Positions 1 to 12,700 of a stretch of DNA of 64,000 bases are shown one piece after another. This DNA is from Aphelocoma coerulescens (Eukaryota > Chordata > Aves > Passeriformes > Corvidae). Position 1 is the first letter of the stretch. The number at the start of each line of letters is the position of its first letter. The notes beneath the pieces were generated by a model. It was not told the origin of the DNA. It searched no databases and saw only the letters and a list, made by a program, of their open reading frames with translations. Where the stretch lies: assembly GCF_041296385.1 (NCBI RefSeq), contig NC_091014.1, positions 15,785,578-15,849,577 of the forward strand, given 5' to 3'. The position numbers and the translations under genes are program-made.

Positions 1-700
1 AGAGTACCTGTTGTAATTTCATGAAGTATGGGAGGTGGAGCGTTGAAACTCCAATTGTGAGCAAAAGTACCTGTGCTGAAATAAGCAAATGTTGAAGTAG
101 CTGTGATTTGATGATAAGCTTGAACAGAGAGAGATTAAAGTGATGAGGACCCTTGCTCCCAGGGGAGGAGGGCCTCTGTTCCTGGAGCTGAAGATGTTCC
201 CAGAGATAGGTGAGGAGAACCTTTGCTTCTGAACAGCTCATCCTTAAAATGGTACCCTATTAGCTCAAGATTGGACCCTCGAAAGCAGTTGTGGGAAAAG
301 CTGTAAGTCGAGGGAAGGGACTCTCACATGCGAGCAGAGAACCAACCCGGGCGGCTGTCTCGCTGTGACATTGAAGCGACGAGAGAACTGTTTCTTGTGG
401 AGATGTCTCCATAGCACGAGCAAGACTCCTCTCCCTAAGTGAACTGAAAAAGATTATTATAGAGGTGGTAAACTGAAAATCTCAAGGGTTGCCTTTTTAC
501 GTTGTCAGTGGGAGAAGGGAGAAAGGTGGGGGGAAGAGAAGTGTTCTGAAGGTTTAGTCTGACTTTTTTTCCTTCTTTTAAGTCTGTTAATAAACTTCTT
601 TATATTCTTTTAAGTTTTGTGCCTGCTTTGCTTTCTCCTAATTCTTATCTCACAGAAGGAAAATAAGTAAGTAATGGATATTTTAAACCAAACCACTACA
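1..700 (+). mobile_element. 3' part of an endogenous retrovirus LTR (songbird-type), cut by the window edge
   Basis: The first 700 bases are more GC-rich than what follows and show LTR architecture. There is an AATAAA signal at 589-594, a T/G-rich stretch after it, and a terminal ACTACA at about 695-700 that fits the canonical CA end. The block around 296-420 (a 'ctcgaaagcagttgtggg' region followed by CpG-containing sequence) and the tail around 590-700 resemble LTRs I remember from zebra finch and other passerines. That match is from memory and was not searched. The 5' end lies left of the window, so I cannot tell a solo LTR from the end of a provirus, nor see a target-site duplication. The plus orientation is inferred from the polyadenylation signal position. 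No coding sequence is seen inside. Confidence 0.6.
589..594 (+). promoter_or_regulatory. LTR polyadenylation signal AATAAA
   Basis: AATAAA lies about 106 bases before the likely LTR end and is followed by a T-rich and TG-rich stretch, as expected for an R/U5 boundary. It supports reading the left-edge element on the plus strand. Confidence 0.5.
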
Positions 701-3700
701 CTCTGTTTCTTGTTTATTGTCTGTTAGGGATAGCTACAGAAATTCAAATTTATAGAAAAGTATCTATTTCTTTTAACACAAAACCTACTTGTTTTTGGAC
801 TTAAACAAATTATTCTAACTGCCTTGACCTAGATGAGTTGCTAGAAGCTAATGGCTTCTGGCCCCAATTTCCATGTCTTCTCAGAGCTCAGTTCAGTGCT
901 GGAAAGTGATAAGCTAGATGTATTTCTTGGATTTTTGAGAAGTAGTGCTTAGTTGTATGACTTGGCCTGTTATTAAAAGTCTTCTATATAATAGTATAAA
1001 CTTTAAACAACATTTGTTACATTTACAATAGTTCCTTCTCAGTCAGGGGAAAACCCCGAAAATAGTGTGGCGTGTGATGAGGTTTTGGGAAAGCTGGACA
1101 AAAGATTCCTGCAAAAGTGAAATTGGAGGGCTTGAGGGGAATATTCTTGGTCAACAAAAAGAAAAATGGGTGTGTATAACATGATTAATAGTGAAAGAAA
1201 CAGAAAAAATTAAAAGGAGTCTGTCAGTGTGCTGAAGGGCAGCTTGGGTGTGAGTTGGGGTGCCAGCAGTGTGGTACCTCGGTTGTGTTTAGAAATGGGA
1301 AACACAGTTTTCAATTTCCTGTGTACTCTTGTGAGAGAGGTGGGCACACACTGCCTTCACAGCACATTTGTGCTTTGGGACTTGGGTTTTTTTGGACATG
1401 GTTACACTGATGTACTTGTTTCTCATCTGAAATTTTAGATCTACTTTTTCTATTTATGTATATCTTTCTTAAGGAGCAATAAAATTATGGTGCCTCTAGA
1501 GCTGCAAATGGTATTCAAGAGCTCAGTTAATTAGAAAAGGGAGGAAGGAAAAAAAAGGCCTAGTTCTTCATCATTTCTCTGCTGAATCCAGCATCTGCAC
1601 TGAATACACAATTCTAAGTCGAATTCTCCCACTTGAGTCTCCTGTTTACATGCAGCAGGGATTCAGACAAATTATACAGTGATGTGTGAAAATGTTAATG
1701 GATATGGGGGGAAATTTTTTTATAGACAGCTGAGGAATATTTTTAACACTTTGCTAAGCTTAGTAATATGGTTCTTTGAGTTAGCTCTTAGAGCAGGTTC
1801 TGTGGAAAAGTTGGAGATAATGTTGCAGCTTCTTTGCTCTCAGACATTGTGAAGATGAGTAGAAACTCTAAAATGGATTTAGGGTTTTTAATAACAATAT
1901 TTGTATGTAGATGCTGAAGACAGGTAGCTGGGCAGTCTTTATCTATTGGTCCCACTTTAGCCTTTTCAGTATAATCATTAAAATTAAGAAAAGATATTTA
2001 GATAATGCTGTTTTGCAGTGTTGTATGACCTGCATCAGTGCAGAGCTGACTCTTCTTCTGCAGCCTTTTATGTGACAGGCTTTGCACAAGGGTAGGGCTT
2101 GGTCCATCTAGCAGATGTTAATGATTCTTCAATAGCATTAGTTTTGCTTTGATTCAGTAGTCAGGTGAGTGCAGTGTTTATACAGCCTGTTTAAATTGAA
2201 GTATTTTGTTAATAGGAAGAAACCATTAGAGAGAGAAAAGGGTTATACACAGTGTTTGCACTTATTCCTTTTACATAAGGCCATGTTCTGCTTCTGCAAT
2301 ATAATAAGGCTTTGTTCTTTCTGGAGACCTTCATCAAGGTATTGTCTGCCTGATTTTTGTCCATCCTTATCTTTTCTCTTGTCTTTTAAAATAACAGCAT
2401 TGGGTGCTTTTTTGCTCTCTCTCTCCTGCTTTCCAGACACTTTGTTCTTCTACTCAGCCTGAAGGGTTTGGTTTAGAATAAGCAGCCATCTTTGCACACT
2501 GCCTGATAGTTAATCTAAAGTATTCATGCACTGAACACTGCAGCAAATCTTGTCAAGCAATGTGACATCTACCATAACTGGCCTGCTGCCATATGTGGAT
2601 TGTGTTTTGTTTGACGGAAGATGAATTTGGAAAAAAACAAACAAAAGCTTTAATGTGGTTTGTTGCTGTGTATGTTGCTGCTGTGATTTCCCAACTACCC
2701 ACTCTCTTTTCCACAAATATTCTTGAGCTTTCCCTATGTTAAGAAAGCAAGTTGTTGAGATTTCTTCCTTTGGAAAAAAAATTAAAAATGTTATGGTACT
2801 TCCATGTTGGCTATTTGACTAGAATATGTATTTGGGCCTAGTGCTTTCATCTAGGAGATAAGAAACAGGTTCTTTTTTTACATTGGTTCTGTTTGACTGT
2901 AGTTTTTACAAATGCTGAACTGGTTCAGAATTGTGTTTTATTCATAATGTTTTGGACAAGAAAAAGAATTCTGCTTTCCTTTTTGGTCGTGTGTTGCTTG
3001 TTTGGGCTTTTTTTAGCAGTATCCCCTAAGCCGCTGAGATGCTCAACAACTGTGTTGTAGTGTGCTGGCCTTGCTATTGAGCCAAATCCCAAGGAAAGAG
3101 CTTTCACTTTGTGTTATTTCACTCCAGAACAGGAAGGGTGAGCACAACCTCTTCCTTTTACCGTCTGAATGAATGTGTCTGGGGGCTTAATCTTTTTGGG
3201 GGTGTTTCTATAAGTGAAGTATTTTCTAGGAATTTTTTACACTATTTTGTATTCTAAAATACTACAAGTCTCCTGGAAAGTGTCCATCTAGATTAGAGGG
3301 GGTTTATATGGTTGAAGCATGTGTGTGTGTGCACAAGATAACTACTGCTGCATGAATGATTCACAATGAATAATTTTCTTAGTTAATTTAGGCTTTCTTC
3401 TTGCCATTTTTGCTATGAACTCTTCGGAAATTGTGGCTTTTACAAATATATAACAGTATTTCAATCATGTTCCAGAAATACCTGCACAAATAGAGCTATG
3501 ATCAGGTCAGTTAACAATTGAGAAAACAATTAAAGAAAATTTAAAAAGAATCAGTAAGACTGGTCCATCTCTACCCCTGTTTTCAGGTTTTCCTTTTCCT
3601 GAAAAAAACCCAAACCAACTTCCCCACAACAAAAAACCCACCCCTACCATCAGCAATTCCTTCACCAAAAACCATTGGTCATTTTTTAGCACTTTTCTTT

Positions 3701-6700
3701 TCCCCCTCAGGAAACTACTATTCTGTTGAGTGTCTTTTTCCTATGAGGAGAGGATCACTCCACTGTTCCTTGTAGTGGTCAGTTTGTGTATGTTTTTTTT
3801 CCCTTTGAATGGTTAGAATAATCAGAGATAAATATTGCATTTATGGATAATGGTGTTTTGAACATTTTTTGTTGTGATTCTGTATATACTTGAGTATTTC
3901 TGTTTAAGAAGAAATAATGTTTTCTAAGCCAGTATAATTTAATGTCTGTGGATATTCAAATACTTACCAAAGTCAAAAGGAAAATGTTGTTATGTAGTCA
4001 AAGTAAGTTAACTGCAGTGCGGCCATGGTGATTTGTGAATGAAAAAAGAAATTTTTTTCTCCAATATTGTGAATTATATTTAAAACTGTTCTGTAACTTA
4101 ATGTTGGGGGAACTTGAAAATTTTTTTTCTTTTCCCTGCATATTGAGTGAGTATTCAATTCCTGCCTTGGAGAGTGGACTTCAGGCCAAAATTTAGCATT
4201 GGTGAACCTTACATACTGTTATTTTGCCCCACTTCTGTTGCAAGGAGCTTGTAGAACTGCTAAGAAATTGCTGAGAAGCTCAAGTTGCTGTTCTGCATGT
4301 AACAGCTTAAATATGTTCAGTTGAACATGTTGCATGTTTATTCTGCCTTTTGTAGGGAAATGATGAGTTTTCCCATTACTTTTATTGTAGTGGGTTACAA
4401 AACAATCATCTCTGCTGTAGCACATTTTAGCCTTGTTCTGTTGGTGGGTTTGCAGAGGTGGGCAGGAGCTGGTGCGAGCCTGCTGCTGGTCGTGGGGTGT
4501 CTGTGTGCCCACACCCATGTGAGCTAGGGGCTGTGAGGACTTCAAGGAACTTCCTTCCCTTGTAGAACAGTACTCTAGTACTTTGCAGAAATAGTTTAGC
4601 TCTTTCTTTTTGTACTAAAACTGCATGACTATATTTGGTTTTTTATTAGCACTGAACGTCTTAAATTTTTTGTGTGCATTCTTCTTGTTGTCAGTGGCTT
4701 TAAAGAGAACAAAACCAGCATTTTCTTCTATGTGTTTTGACCTGTTTCCTATCTCTTATTGAACATGGAAAAGTTTAATTACAATTATTTCATCAAATGG
4801 TGCATGACTGCGCTAAACATTGCATTACTATTGAAGTAAAAGTCAGCAAAAATATACTTGAAATTGGATTGATTTAAAAACATAAACAATTTTAAAGTAA
4901 TTCTGGCCTTTTGAGTTTATGTAGAGTAGATTGAGGTAATTTATTTTTACTTTAATATAAATGTTCTATAATTATCTGACACAAACCACATGGGATTTTT
5001 CATAGTAGCTGAGATGGATGCAGCTCATGTTAAAAGTATGCAAGTATGGATGCGTAAGTGAATAAATTATATCTTCTCTAGTGTATGATATAGAAAGTAG
5101 ACGATTGAGCCAGAAGACTTCCTTTTCAGATAAAGCAAACATACGTTTCTATGGCAATAAAGGCAAATGTAAAATGTAGGTGGTTCTGACTGTTGCTAGT
5201 CTAAAATAAAGGTGGCAGTTGCAGAATAGTACATTTCATATCCAAAAAAATCCAAGATTTTTATTTAAGAAAAATACATCTATATTGCCCTATACTTAAT
5301 TTTTAAAGTTTTTGAATTGTAAGGTCTTTTTGACATATATTTTCTCCCTCCTTTAATTTCTCCTTTTTTCCACTGTGCATAGCAAAGATATATATATATA
5401 ATCTGCATATATGCAAATCTTTTATCAAGTAGATTTTATTAAGTAGATTTAAATGGTGATACTTATTTCCTTTGCATCTTTCATAATTTGTCGAGACTTC
5501 AAATTTTTAATGCTTGTGAAGTGATGGTTATTTTTAGTAGTACTCAAGAGATAAGATGCATGAGAGTCTTTAATCAGAAGATAAAATTAGAGGAGTATTT
5601 ACCAAAGAACAGGAGGTTGGTCGGGTTGGTAGGGGTTAACAGATTGCAAAAAAATAGGGTGAAACAGAATGAGAAGTGTTTATCCTACTCTAATTAGAGT
5701 TCAGGATAACAATGGAGTCACCATTTCATTCTAGATTAGATTGTTCAGAGCTTCACATCCATTGAAGCACATTCTTAGAAGAATGATCCATTACAGAATA
5801 CCCAATTACCACCTATTCATGAGTGAGTTGCCTCCAATTAATCATCCTGCCCTATCTGTCCTATCATTCAAGCTCTTTGCTTTTTTTGATCTCCAAATCT
5901 TCCCCAAATCTATAGGCTAGACTGCAGAGGACTCAAGATTCAATATCTGTGGGATTTTGTCTTTCTAAGAAGGGAGTGTGGACAGCCTAATTCGTACATT
6001 AGAGATTATATTTTGCAGCCAAAATTTCTTGTTATTTGAGCATCGCATGCATACATAAAATAGAAATGGTATATTTTTGGTCACTCATACAATTTGATTT
6101 TTTGTGCCATACCCTGACAGAGCTGTGCAGGAACTCAAATTCATTTAGCAGGATGGGAACATATGGTACTAGTCCAAGGTTGAAACTGGGTCTTCCAGTT
6201 GGTATTAATGTCAGATTTCATAAAGTCGTCTTTTGCAACAACAGTCAATATTTTCTTGAAGTTACAGCCTGAGAATATTTTGTGTGAAAATATCAACTTA
6301 AATTTGCAGAGATTCTGGTATTATCTACGAGGTGCACACTGATTTCCTTCATCACAGTGGGTGCTCACGTGGCTGTCCTTGATAATTCAAATAATTGGTG
6401 TTAACTACTCAAATAGAATAGATCTTGAAAAGACATTGGGTTGGTGTCACCTGACTGCTGCCTGTGGTACTGGGGTGACAGGTTTGAGTTACCCATTCAG
6501 TAGGAAGAATCAAGACCTAAGGAAAGGGCTTTGAATATCTGAGCTGCCAGGAGCCAGAGAAGCTGTTGGTGTTGAATACTTTATCAGGGAAAACCAGGCA
6601 GTTTTATATTATATAACTCTGTGAATAAATGCACCAAGTTATGGTTGATGGAAATTTTTGTAAGCCTAGAAATAATGTATGTACTCCAAGGCTGCATCAC

Positions 6701-9700
6701 GATACGTTGACGCTCAGTTTTTGTTGTAAATCCTGGAAATAAACAGAAAGACGTATTTTAAAATGTAGCTTCATTTATTCTACATTTGAATGCAACTGTA
6801 GTGTAATCCAGCAGTATTACAGAGAAGATAGAGTTTATTTTTTTGTTATTTAGTTGTTTTGAGGCAAATTGTTTGTATTTTACAAATTTGAGATATTATT
6901 GTCCAGTTTAGCATTCTGTTCTGATCCAGGAAACATTCCCTACTGTCTGCAGCCAGGTCTTTTGTGCTGTGAGAGCCTGGCTCAAAATACAAAATATTGT
7001 CTGGTCTGTATAGCTCTGTCTTTGACAATTCCTCCCAAATGTGGCTGATGGAGGCCAAGATATTCTCTATTCAGGTGAGGGCAGATCCATTAAAAACAAG
7101 AATGCTGAAAAACCTTCATGGGTCTTTGATGGATGTAGATTTTACTAGACTGCAATTTATAATAGGTGTGTTAAGAGATGCTGCATTGCAAAAATATTTT
7201 AAAATAAGTTCTTCTAATATGCTTTGATTTTATAATTTTTTTTTCTTACCAGCTGAAACTGGTTTTCAAATCCAGCTGAGACGGTTTTTTTAAATGTAGA
7301 TTTAATAAGCTTGAAGTCTTCTGCCCTGATGATAAACTTATGTTATCTTCTTCCCTAATTTCAGTACAGAAAAATTAACCTGCAAAACCTGTATATACTT
7401 TTTCCCTGGATACATTTTGGAACCAAATGAATCAGAAGAGAAGTGTTCAATTTTAGCTGAGCATTTTCAAAGCATATTTCTTTTATCATGACTTGGATAA
7501 TTTCAAAAGTCTTCTTTTTCTCCTCCAGTTCTTCTTAAATGTATTAATTTTATTTGGTGATAAAACTTTCCCTCTATGTTCTTAATGTTTTTGCGAACTT
7601 GAATATCGTTTTGTGTTGAAATCGGTATTAGAACCAATTTTTACTTATATTTTATAATAATGATATTGAGACATTATTGTTACGTTAGACGAAATTTGTG
7701 AGTTTTAATTGTAAGACATAACAATAGGTAAGTATTCCCCAATTTTGTGTAAATCCTGTATGATATACCAAAAAATTGTAATATTTTGTTGCCATGGTGA
7801 TAAGCACAGTAGTTCTTTTCAAGTTTTTTGTAGCAGCTTTTAATAGTTGAAGTAGCTGCAAAGGGAAAGGTGTTATCTACAACTTGAGTTCCATTGAGAA
7901 TAAAAGCCTTGAATGACATAAACTCTTTTTATAGTAGAATGTGCCTTTAGGGCCTGAATTATAGTAGTGCATTATAGCTAAACTTTACCTGTAGAATAAA
8001 CTTGGATTTGACATTTAAATTTGTTCAGGAGGGTTTTAAATTTATTTGTTCAATTGGGAGAAAAAAATTGCAAGTGGTTTACTTAAAAGATTGAATTACA
8101 TGAAGTACAGACTCTTTGTTTTTCTTTAGGGAGTGTCTGTGTGGGTTTTTTTTCAGTGATTCATTTTTCTGTGTAATCAGGGCAGAGAATGTTTGGTGTG
8201 GCCTGTAAGGGCTGTGTATATTTTTCTATGTTGTATTTCTTAGTAACAATGTGTAAAAACATCTATTACTACAGTAACTGAACCACTACTGTGATAATAC
8301 ATCAGCAATGTTTTTTTGTTTGGTAAAGTAGCCTGTAATTGAGAGCTACTGGTGGGTCTTAAAACAGGAAGATTGTGCCCTTTCTTCTCTTTTTAAAAAA
8401 AGCGTTTCTTGTTGAACTTTAAAAATTGCACTGTGATGGTGAACTGTTGGGAAGCACAGCATGGAACCAAACTCCTTAGTATCTCAAGCAGACCACTTTC
8501 TCCTATTTTCTTTCATTGGAAGTGTTTTGGACAGGGGGTGTATAAAATGGGCTGGAAGTAAAGGCTTCAGTTCCTCTTGCAGCTCTTGCACTGGGTACTG
8601 GATAGTTCTTACAGGTAGTAGTTCTTACCCAGCTTTATTGGTGAGAGATCAAGATCAGCTTGCTGTTTTACAGGATAAATAGTTGAGGCGGTGTGATTTA
8701 ATTTCTGGTAGAATTGAGAACAGACTCAAGGTATCAAGTCCTTTGACTTCAGCACATTTCTGAGACATGGTATAGTTCACATACTGTAGGTGTCACCTAT
8801 GAAATGTGCCTACACCATTTACTATTCACTGTTACATGGCATCTTCTACTGGCAATGAATGTGCTGCTAGATGACTGTTCTTTTCTCATTTGCTACAGAT
8901 GATGTAGGGACTCAAGTGACTGCAGGCAGATAGCTGCACATTTGGCTTTTTTTAATTAACAAAATGCATGTGTTGGTAGCATCAAAAGAGCATTCAGCAG
9001 TAATGTGAGATGGACATGCAGAAGTGGAGAGAAACATTCACATTTTTAGGGAAATAAAATCATTAATTATCTATAATTCTGCTCATGTGTTTGCTTCTGT
9101 AGTCCCATTAGCTGTGTCTTGATTCAGCAGGAGTCAACAGCCAGTGTCTAGGAAAGAGTACAACTGGAGCATGTATGATATTTTGCCTAAGTAAATATCA
9201 TAGAAGAGATGTGTATATATCCTAGTTTCTGGTGATTTTGGATTTATTAGCCGTGAAACTCTTCGGTCACATGTAGACTTTTAGTACATTATGAGTGTTT
9301 AAGTACTAACTGTAGATTAACTCCAGTATGGAATGAAAGCATTTAATTCTATACCTTTTTTTTTTTTAATCTGAGGGTTTTTTATCTTTTCAGGTGTTCT
9401 TGCAGATTTATTCTGGTTGGATTTTTGTAGGGTAGTAACTAAGTTTTCCAAAAGTTTACAGCAACTCATTTGGTTTTTTTGAACAGATTTTTTTTGGTAA
9501 GATTTGTCTCCTGTTAACAAGGTTCTTCAGTCTGTTTCAGAAAAAGCATTTGTTGTTTTGCAATATGATTAGGAAATGCCTCTATATAAAAATTATGCAT
9601 CTCTTGATTTCTGAATGACTGCATTTTCAAAATCCTTAATGCAGTGATGTTCCACTAATCCCACTTTACAGAGAGGGAACAAATAAGTGCCTGGCACCAA

Positions 9701-12700
9701 AGGAAATTTCTGATGGTTGCCTGAAGCTTGTGATGGGATTCCCACAAATACCCCTGGCAATACTAGACCATCCTCAAACTTTTAAGCTGAAGTACATGAG
9801 CATACTGTGTGCACTGTGAGAGGAGGGCAGTGGGTGTGTGCCAGCCGTGGGTGGAAGCTCTTCAGAAGCTCCAAGCGTGGATGTTGACAAAGCTGGCTTC
9901 ATACTGACACTTCTGTCAAATGTACCCAAGTGGGTGCTGCTAAACTAAGCTGTGTTCAGGCTGTTATTCCATGGCTCTTTAATAGAGTCCCAATTCATTT
10001 GGGGGGGCATTCTCTTGTACATCCTTGTTTCGAGGCTAGTTTGGGTAATCTCTGTGCAGGTGAAACTGTAACAGATTGTCTCAGTGTTGTGGTTGGATCT
10101 TAGATGCCTATGGGGAGGATTTCTCTGTGGTCTGTAGGTCTCACACAAGTCTGAAACAAACAGATGGCATGGGACAGAGGCTGTCTCAGACATCTGCCTC
10201 AGTTGGCTTTACTGTTGCATATGTAGCTGGTGCTTGATGTGTGCTCTTTCACAAGCTTAGGGTGCTGTAATGCTCTTTTCAAATGTTTTAGAAACCCAGC
10301 ACCATCAGTGGGGCCTGGTCCTATGCTCTCTTTGTGTCAGCTGAGCTCCCATGCACAGACACAGTAACACTCTTACAGTCTTTTTAAAAATTAGTACTAA
10401 ACAACACAAAGAAAAAAGCTTAAGAAGCAGTTGCCAAAAATTGCATTAGAGAGGTAACGAGGTCAGTGCATCCCCAAAGACAGATGCAGACAATCACTTG
10501 CATTACATCTGGACTGGTTCTGAGGTGAAATGTAATTTGTATAAAAGGCTTTCTAGTCAAAATGGGGAGTCACAAATTAATCCCTGATGTGTGTTTGAAG
10601 TACAGGCCTCCTGAATGATGAGCTCTAGGGAATGCTCTTTGCCCTATCACTTTTAGTTGGTTCATATTTTCTTCATTGCTTTAACCTGTTTTTATTACTT
10701 CTTGAGATCTGCCATTGGCTTCTGATTTCTTTAATTCTTGTGATACTTTGTCAGGATAGGTATTGCTTGTTTCTTCTACTGTTTCAGTACCAATGACTAA
10801 TGAATTGGTATCTGCAAGGCATGCTTAGGAAAAATTGAACTGAGACTTGCTACTCACTGCAGGTTTGGCTGTACCTTAGGGAAATCAGAACTCCAAACTT
10901 TGCCCACGCTTACTTTTGGTCTGTATCTGTCATGTCAGCCTACCTTAGATGAATTTTCTTTTCTTTTATAGCTTGTTTACTAGGGATGTCTCATCCAGAA
11001 GGATACAGAGTCTTGTGCATTAGTCATTGGTAGCAACGTCCTAAACTTTGCCCCATGTTAGCAAGAAGTAGTGATCACCTCTGTGCTGGTTATTTGATGC
11101 TTTCTGTGATGGCATTGTTCCACTGGGTAACATTTTCAGTAAAACAGTTTCCATTTAGTGGAGTGCACAGTTTGTGCATGAGTGATGTGGGGGTATATCT
11201 CAACAATGTCCTGCTCTGAGTTAATGTACTTCCCAAAGGATCAGTCTGGTCACTTTGCACATGCTATGACAGTGTGTTGTCATAATGGAAGAAAAAATTT
11301 GGGCTTCTAGAAGCCACATCTGAAGTTTCCCAAGTAACTCTGAGACTCTCAGTAATCACTAGGTATGAATAACCAGGCTCTGAAAAAGAGCAGGGAGAAG
11401 GGAAGTGCTTTCTCACATGTTAAAAGTATAGTTTTAATGGCACTGTTTTTCTTTCCCTCTCACAAGGTTAAGTTATTTAATGAGTTAAGTTATTTAATTC
11501 TGTTCAAATCTTTTTTGGGCTATCCATATCCAGAAAGATTTATTACTTCTGGGGCAAGCAAGACCATCAGATGCTCTTCTTTGGTATACCTAGGAGGGAT
11601 GGCTGAAATGTTAATTCTGAGTACATATTTGTATACATTTAAAGGTAAAATTTACTTTTCTTCAATTCTTGAAACTTAATATGTCCGCAAGGAAAATGCT
11701 TTTAAAATACAGTATATGGATTTTTTCCCCTCTTATATATGTAAAATATGAAGTGTGCTTCAGGAAGTAACTGAATTATTTGTATAGTTCATTCTGAAAA
11801 GTCTTGCATTTACGCAATTTACTTTTTTCTTTGGTGCCAAACCACTGGTATCACAGTGGTGCTCTTTGAGAAAGCAAGAGCAAGCAAAAAATAAATAAAC
11901 ATTTGTGCTCCCCCTATTAACTGAAAATGTATTGTCATGCTGTAATTCATTTTGGTTTTCTGCTCTTTAGTGTCTGCATGTCTTTGAGACTTACCTTCCA
12001 GCATATACCAAATGTGAACAGTCAAAATTCACTGTTTCAGTGACAGATTAATGTGTTTATTACTTTCTTAAGTATTTCTTTCCATCCTTGTAAAATAAAG
12101 GGAGATATTGGAGATGCAGATGTTAGATGTTATCCAAGTGATTGAGACTGGAGTAACTTATTTTGTTTTTAGTGTAAAGACTTTTCTTGTTTAAAGCTGT
12201 ACAGTGCATTTGTAGAAAATTTGTAATCTATACAATCTTTGCAGTTGGTCCTTGTTGTGTAATGTCACAGGGACTTAGTGTCATTGATGAACTTGGAGAT
12301 TATAAAGCAAATACCTGGACTCTTGGAGAAGTTTAGTATAAGTAGAGTGTAGTGTTAGGAAGGGTGCTAAGAGAGCTGGTTTACATGTTCAAATTGGGTA
12401 ACAAATGCTGAGTCAGGGGATTGTTCTCCTATAGCAGTATATGTTAGAAGATCTTCCTTGGCTGAAGAGTTAGGATGGTTCAGTGTCACCTTGTACAAAT
12501 GCAAAGGTATACTGGCAGTCTGAAATGACTACTCAAGTGTTGATGACTCTTTTCTAGACAGAATTATATGTTTTTGCTATTGTTAATGTCTTATCGGCCA
12601 CTTTTGAGAGCTTCTCTCTACCTGATGCCTGGGAAGAAGCATGTCATGTAGGTGACATTTGTGATGATTGTCTTTGTCCACTGAGAATAGAAAAGCCTCC

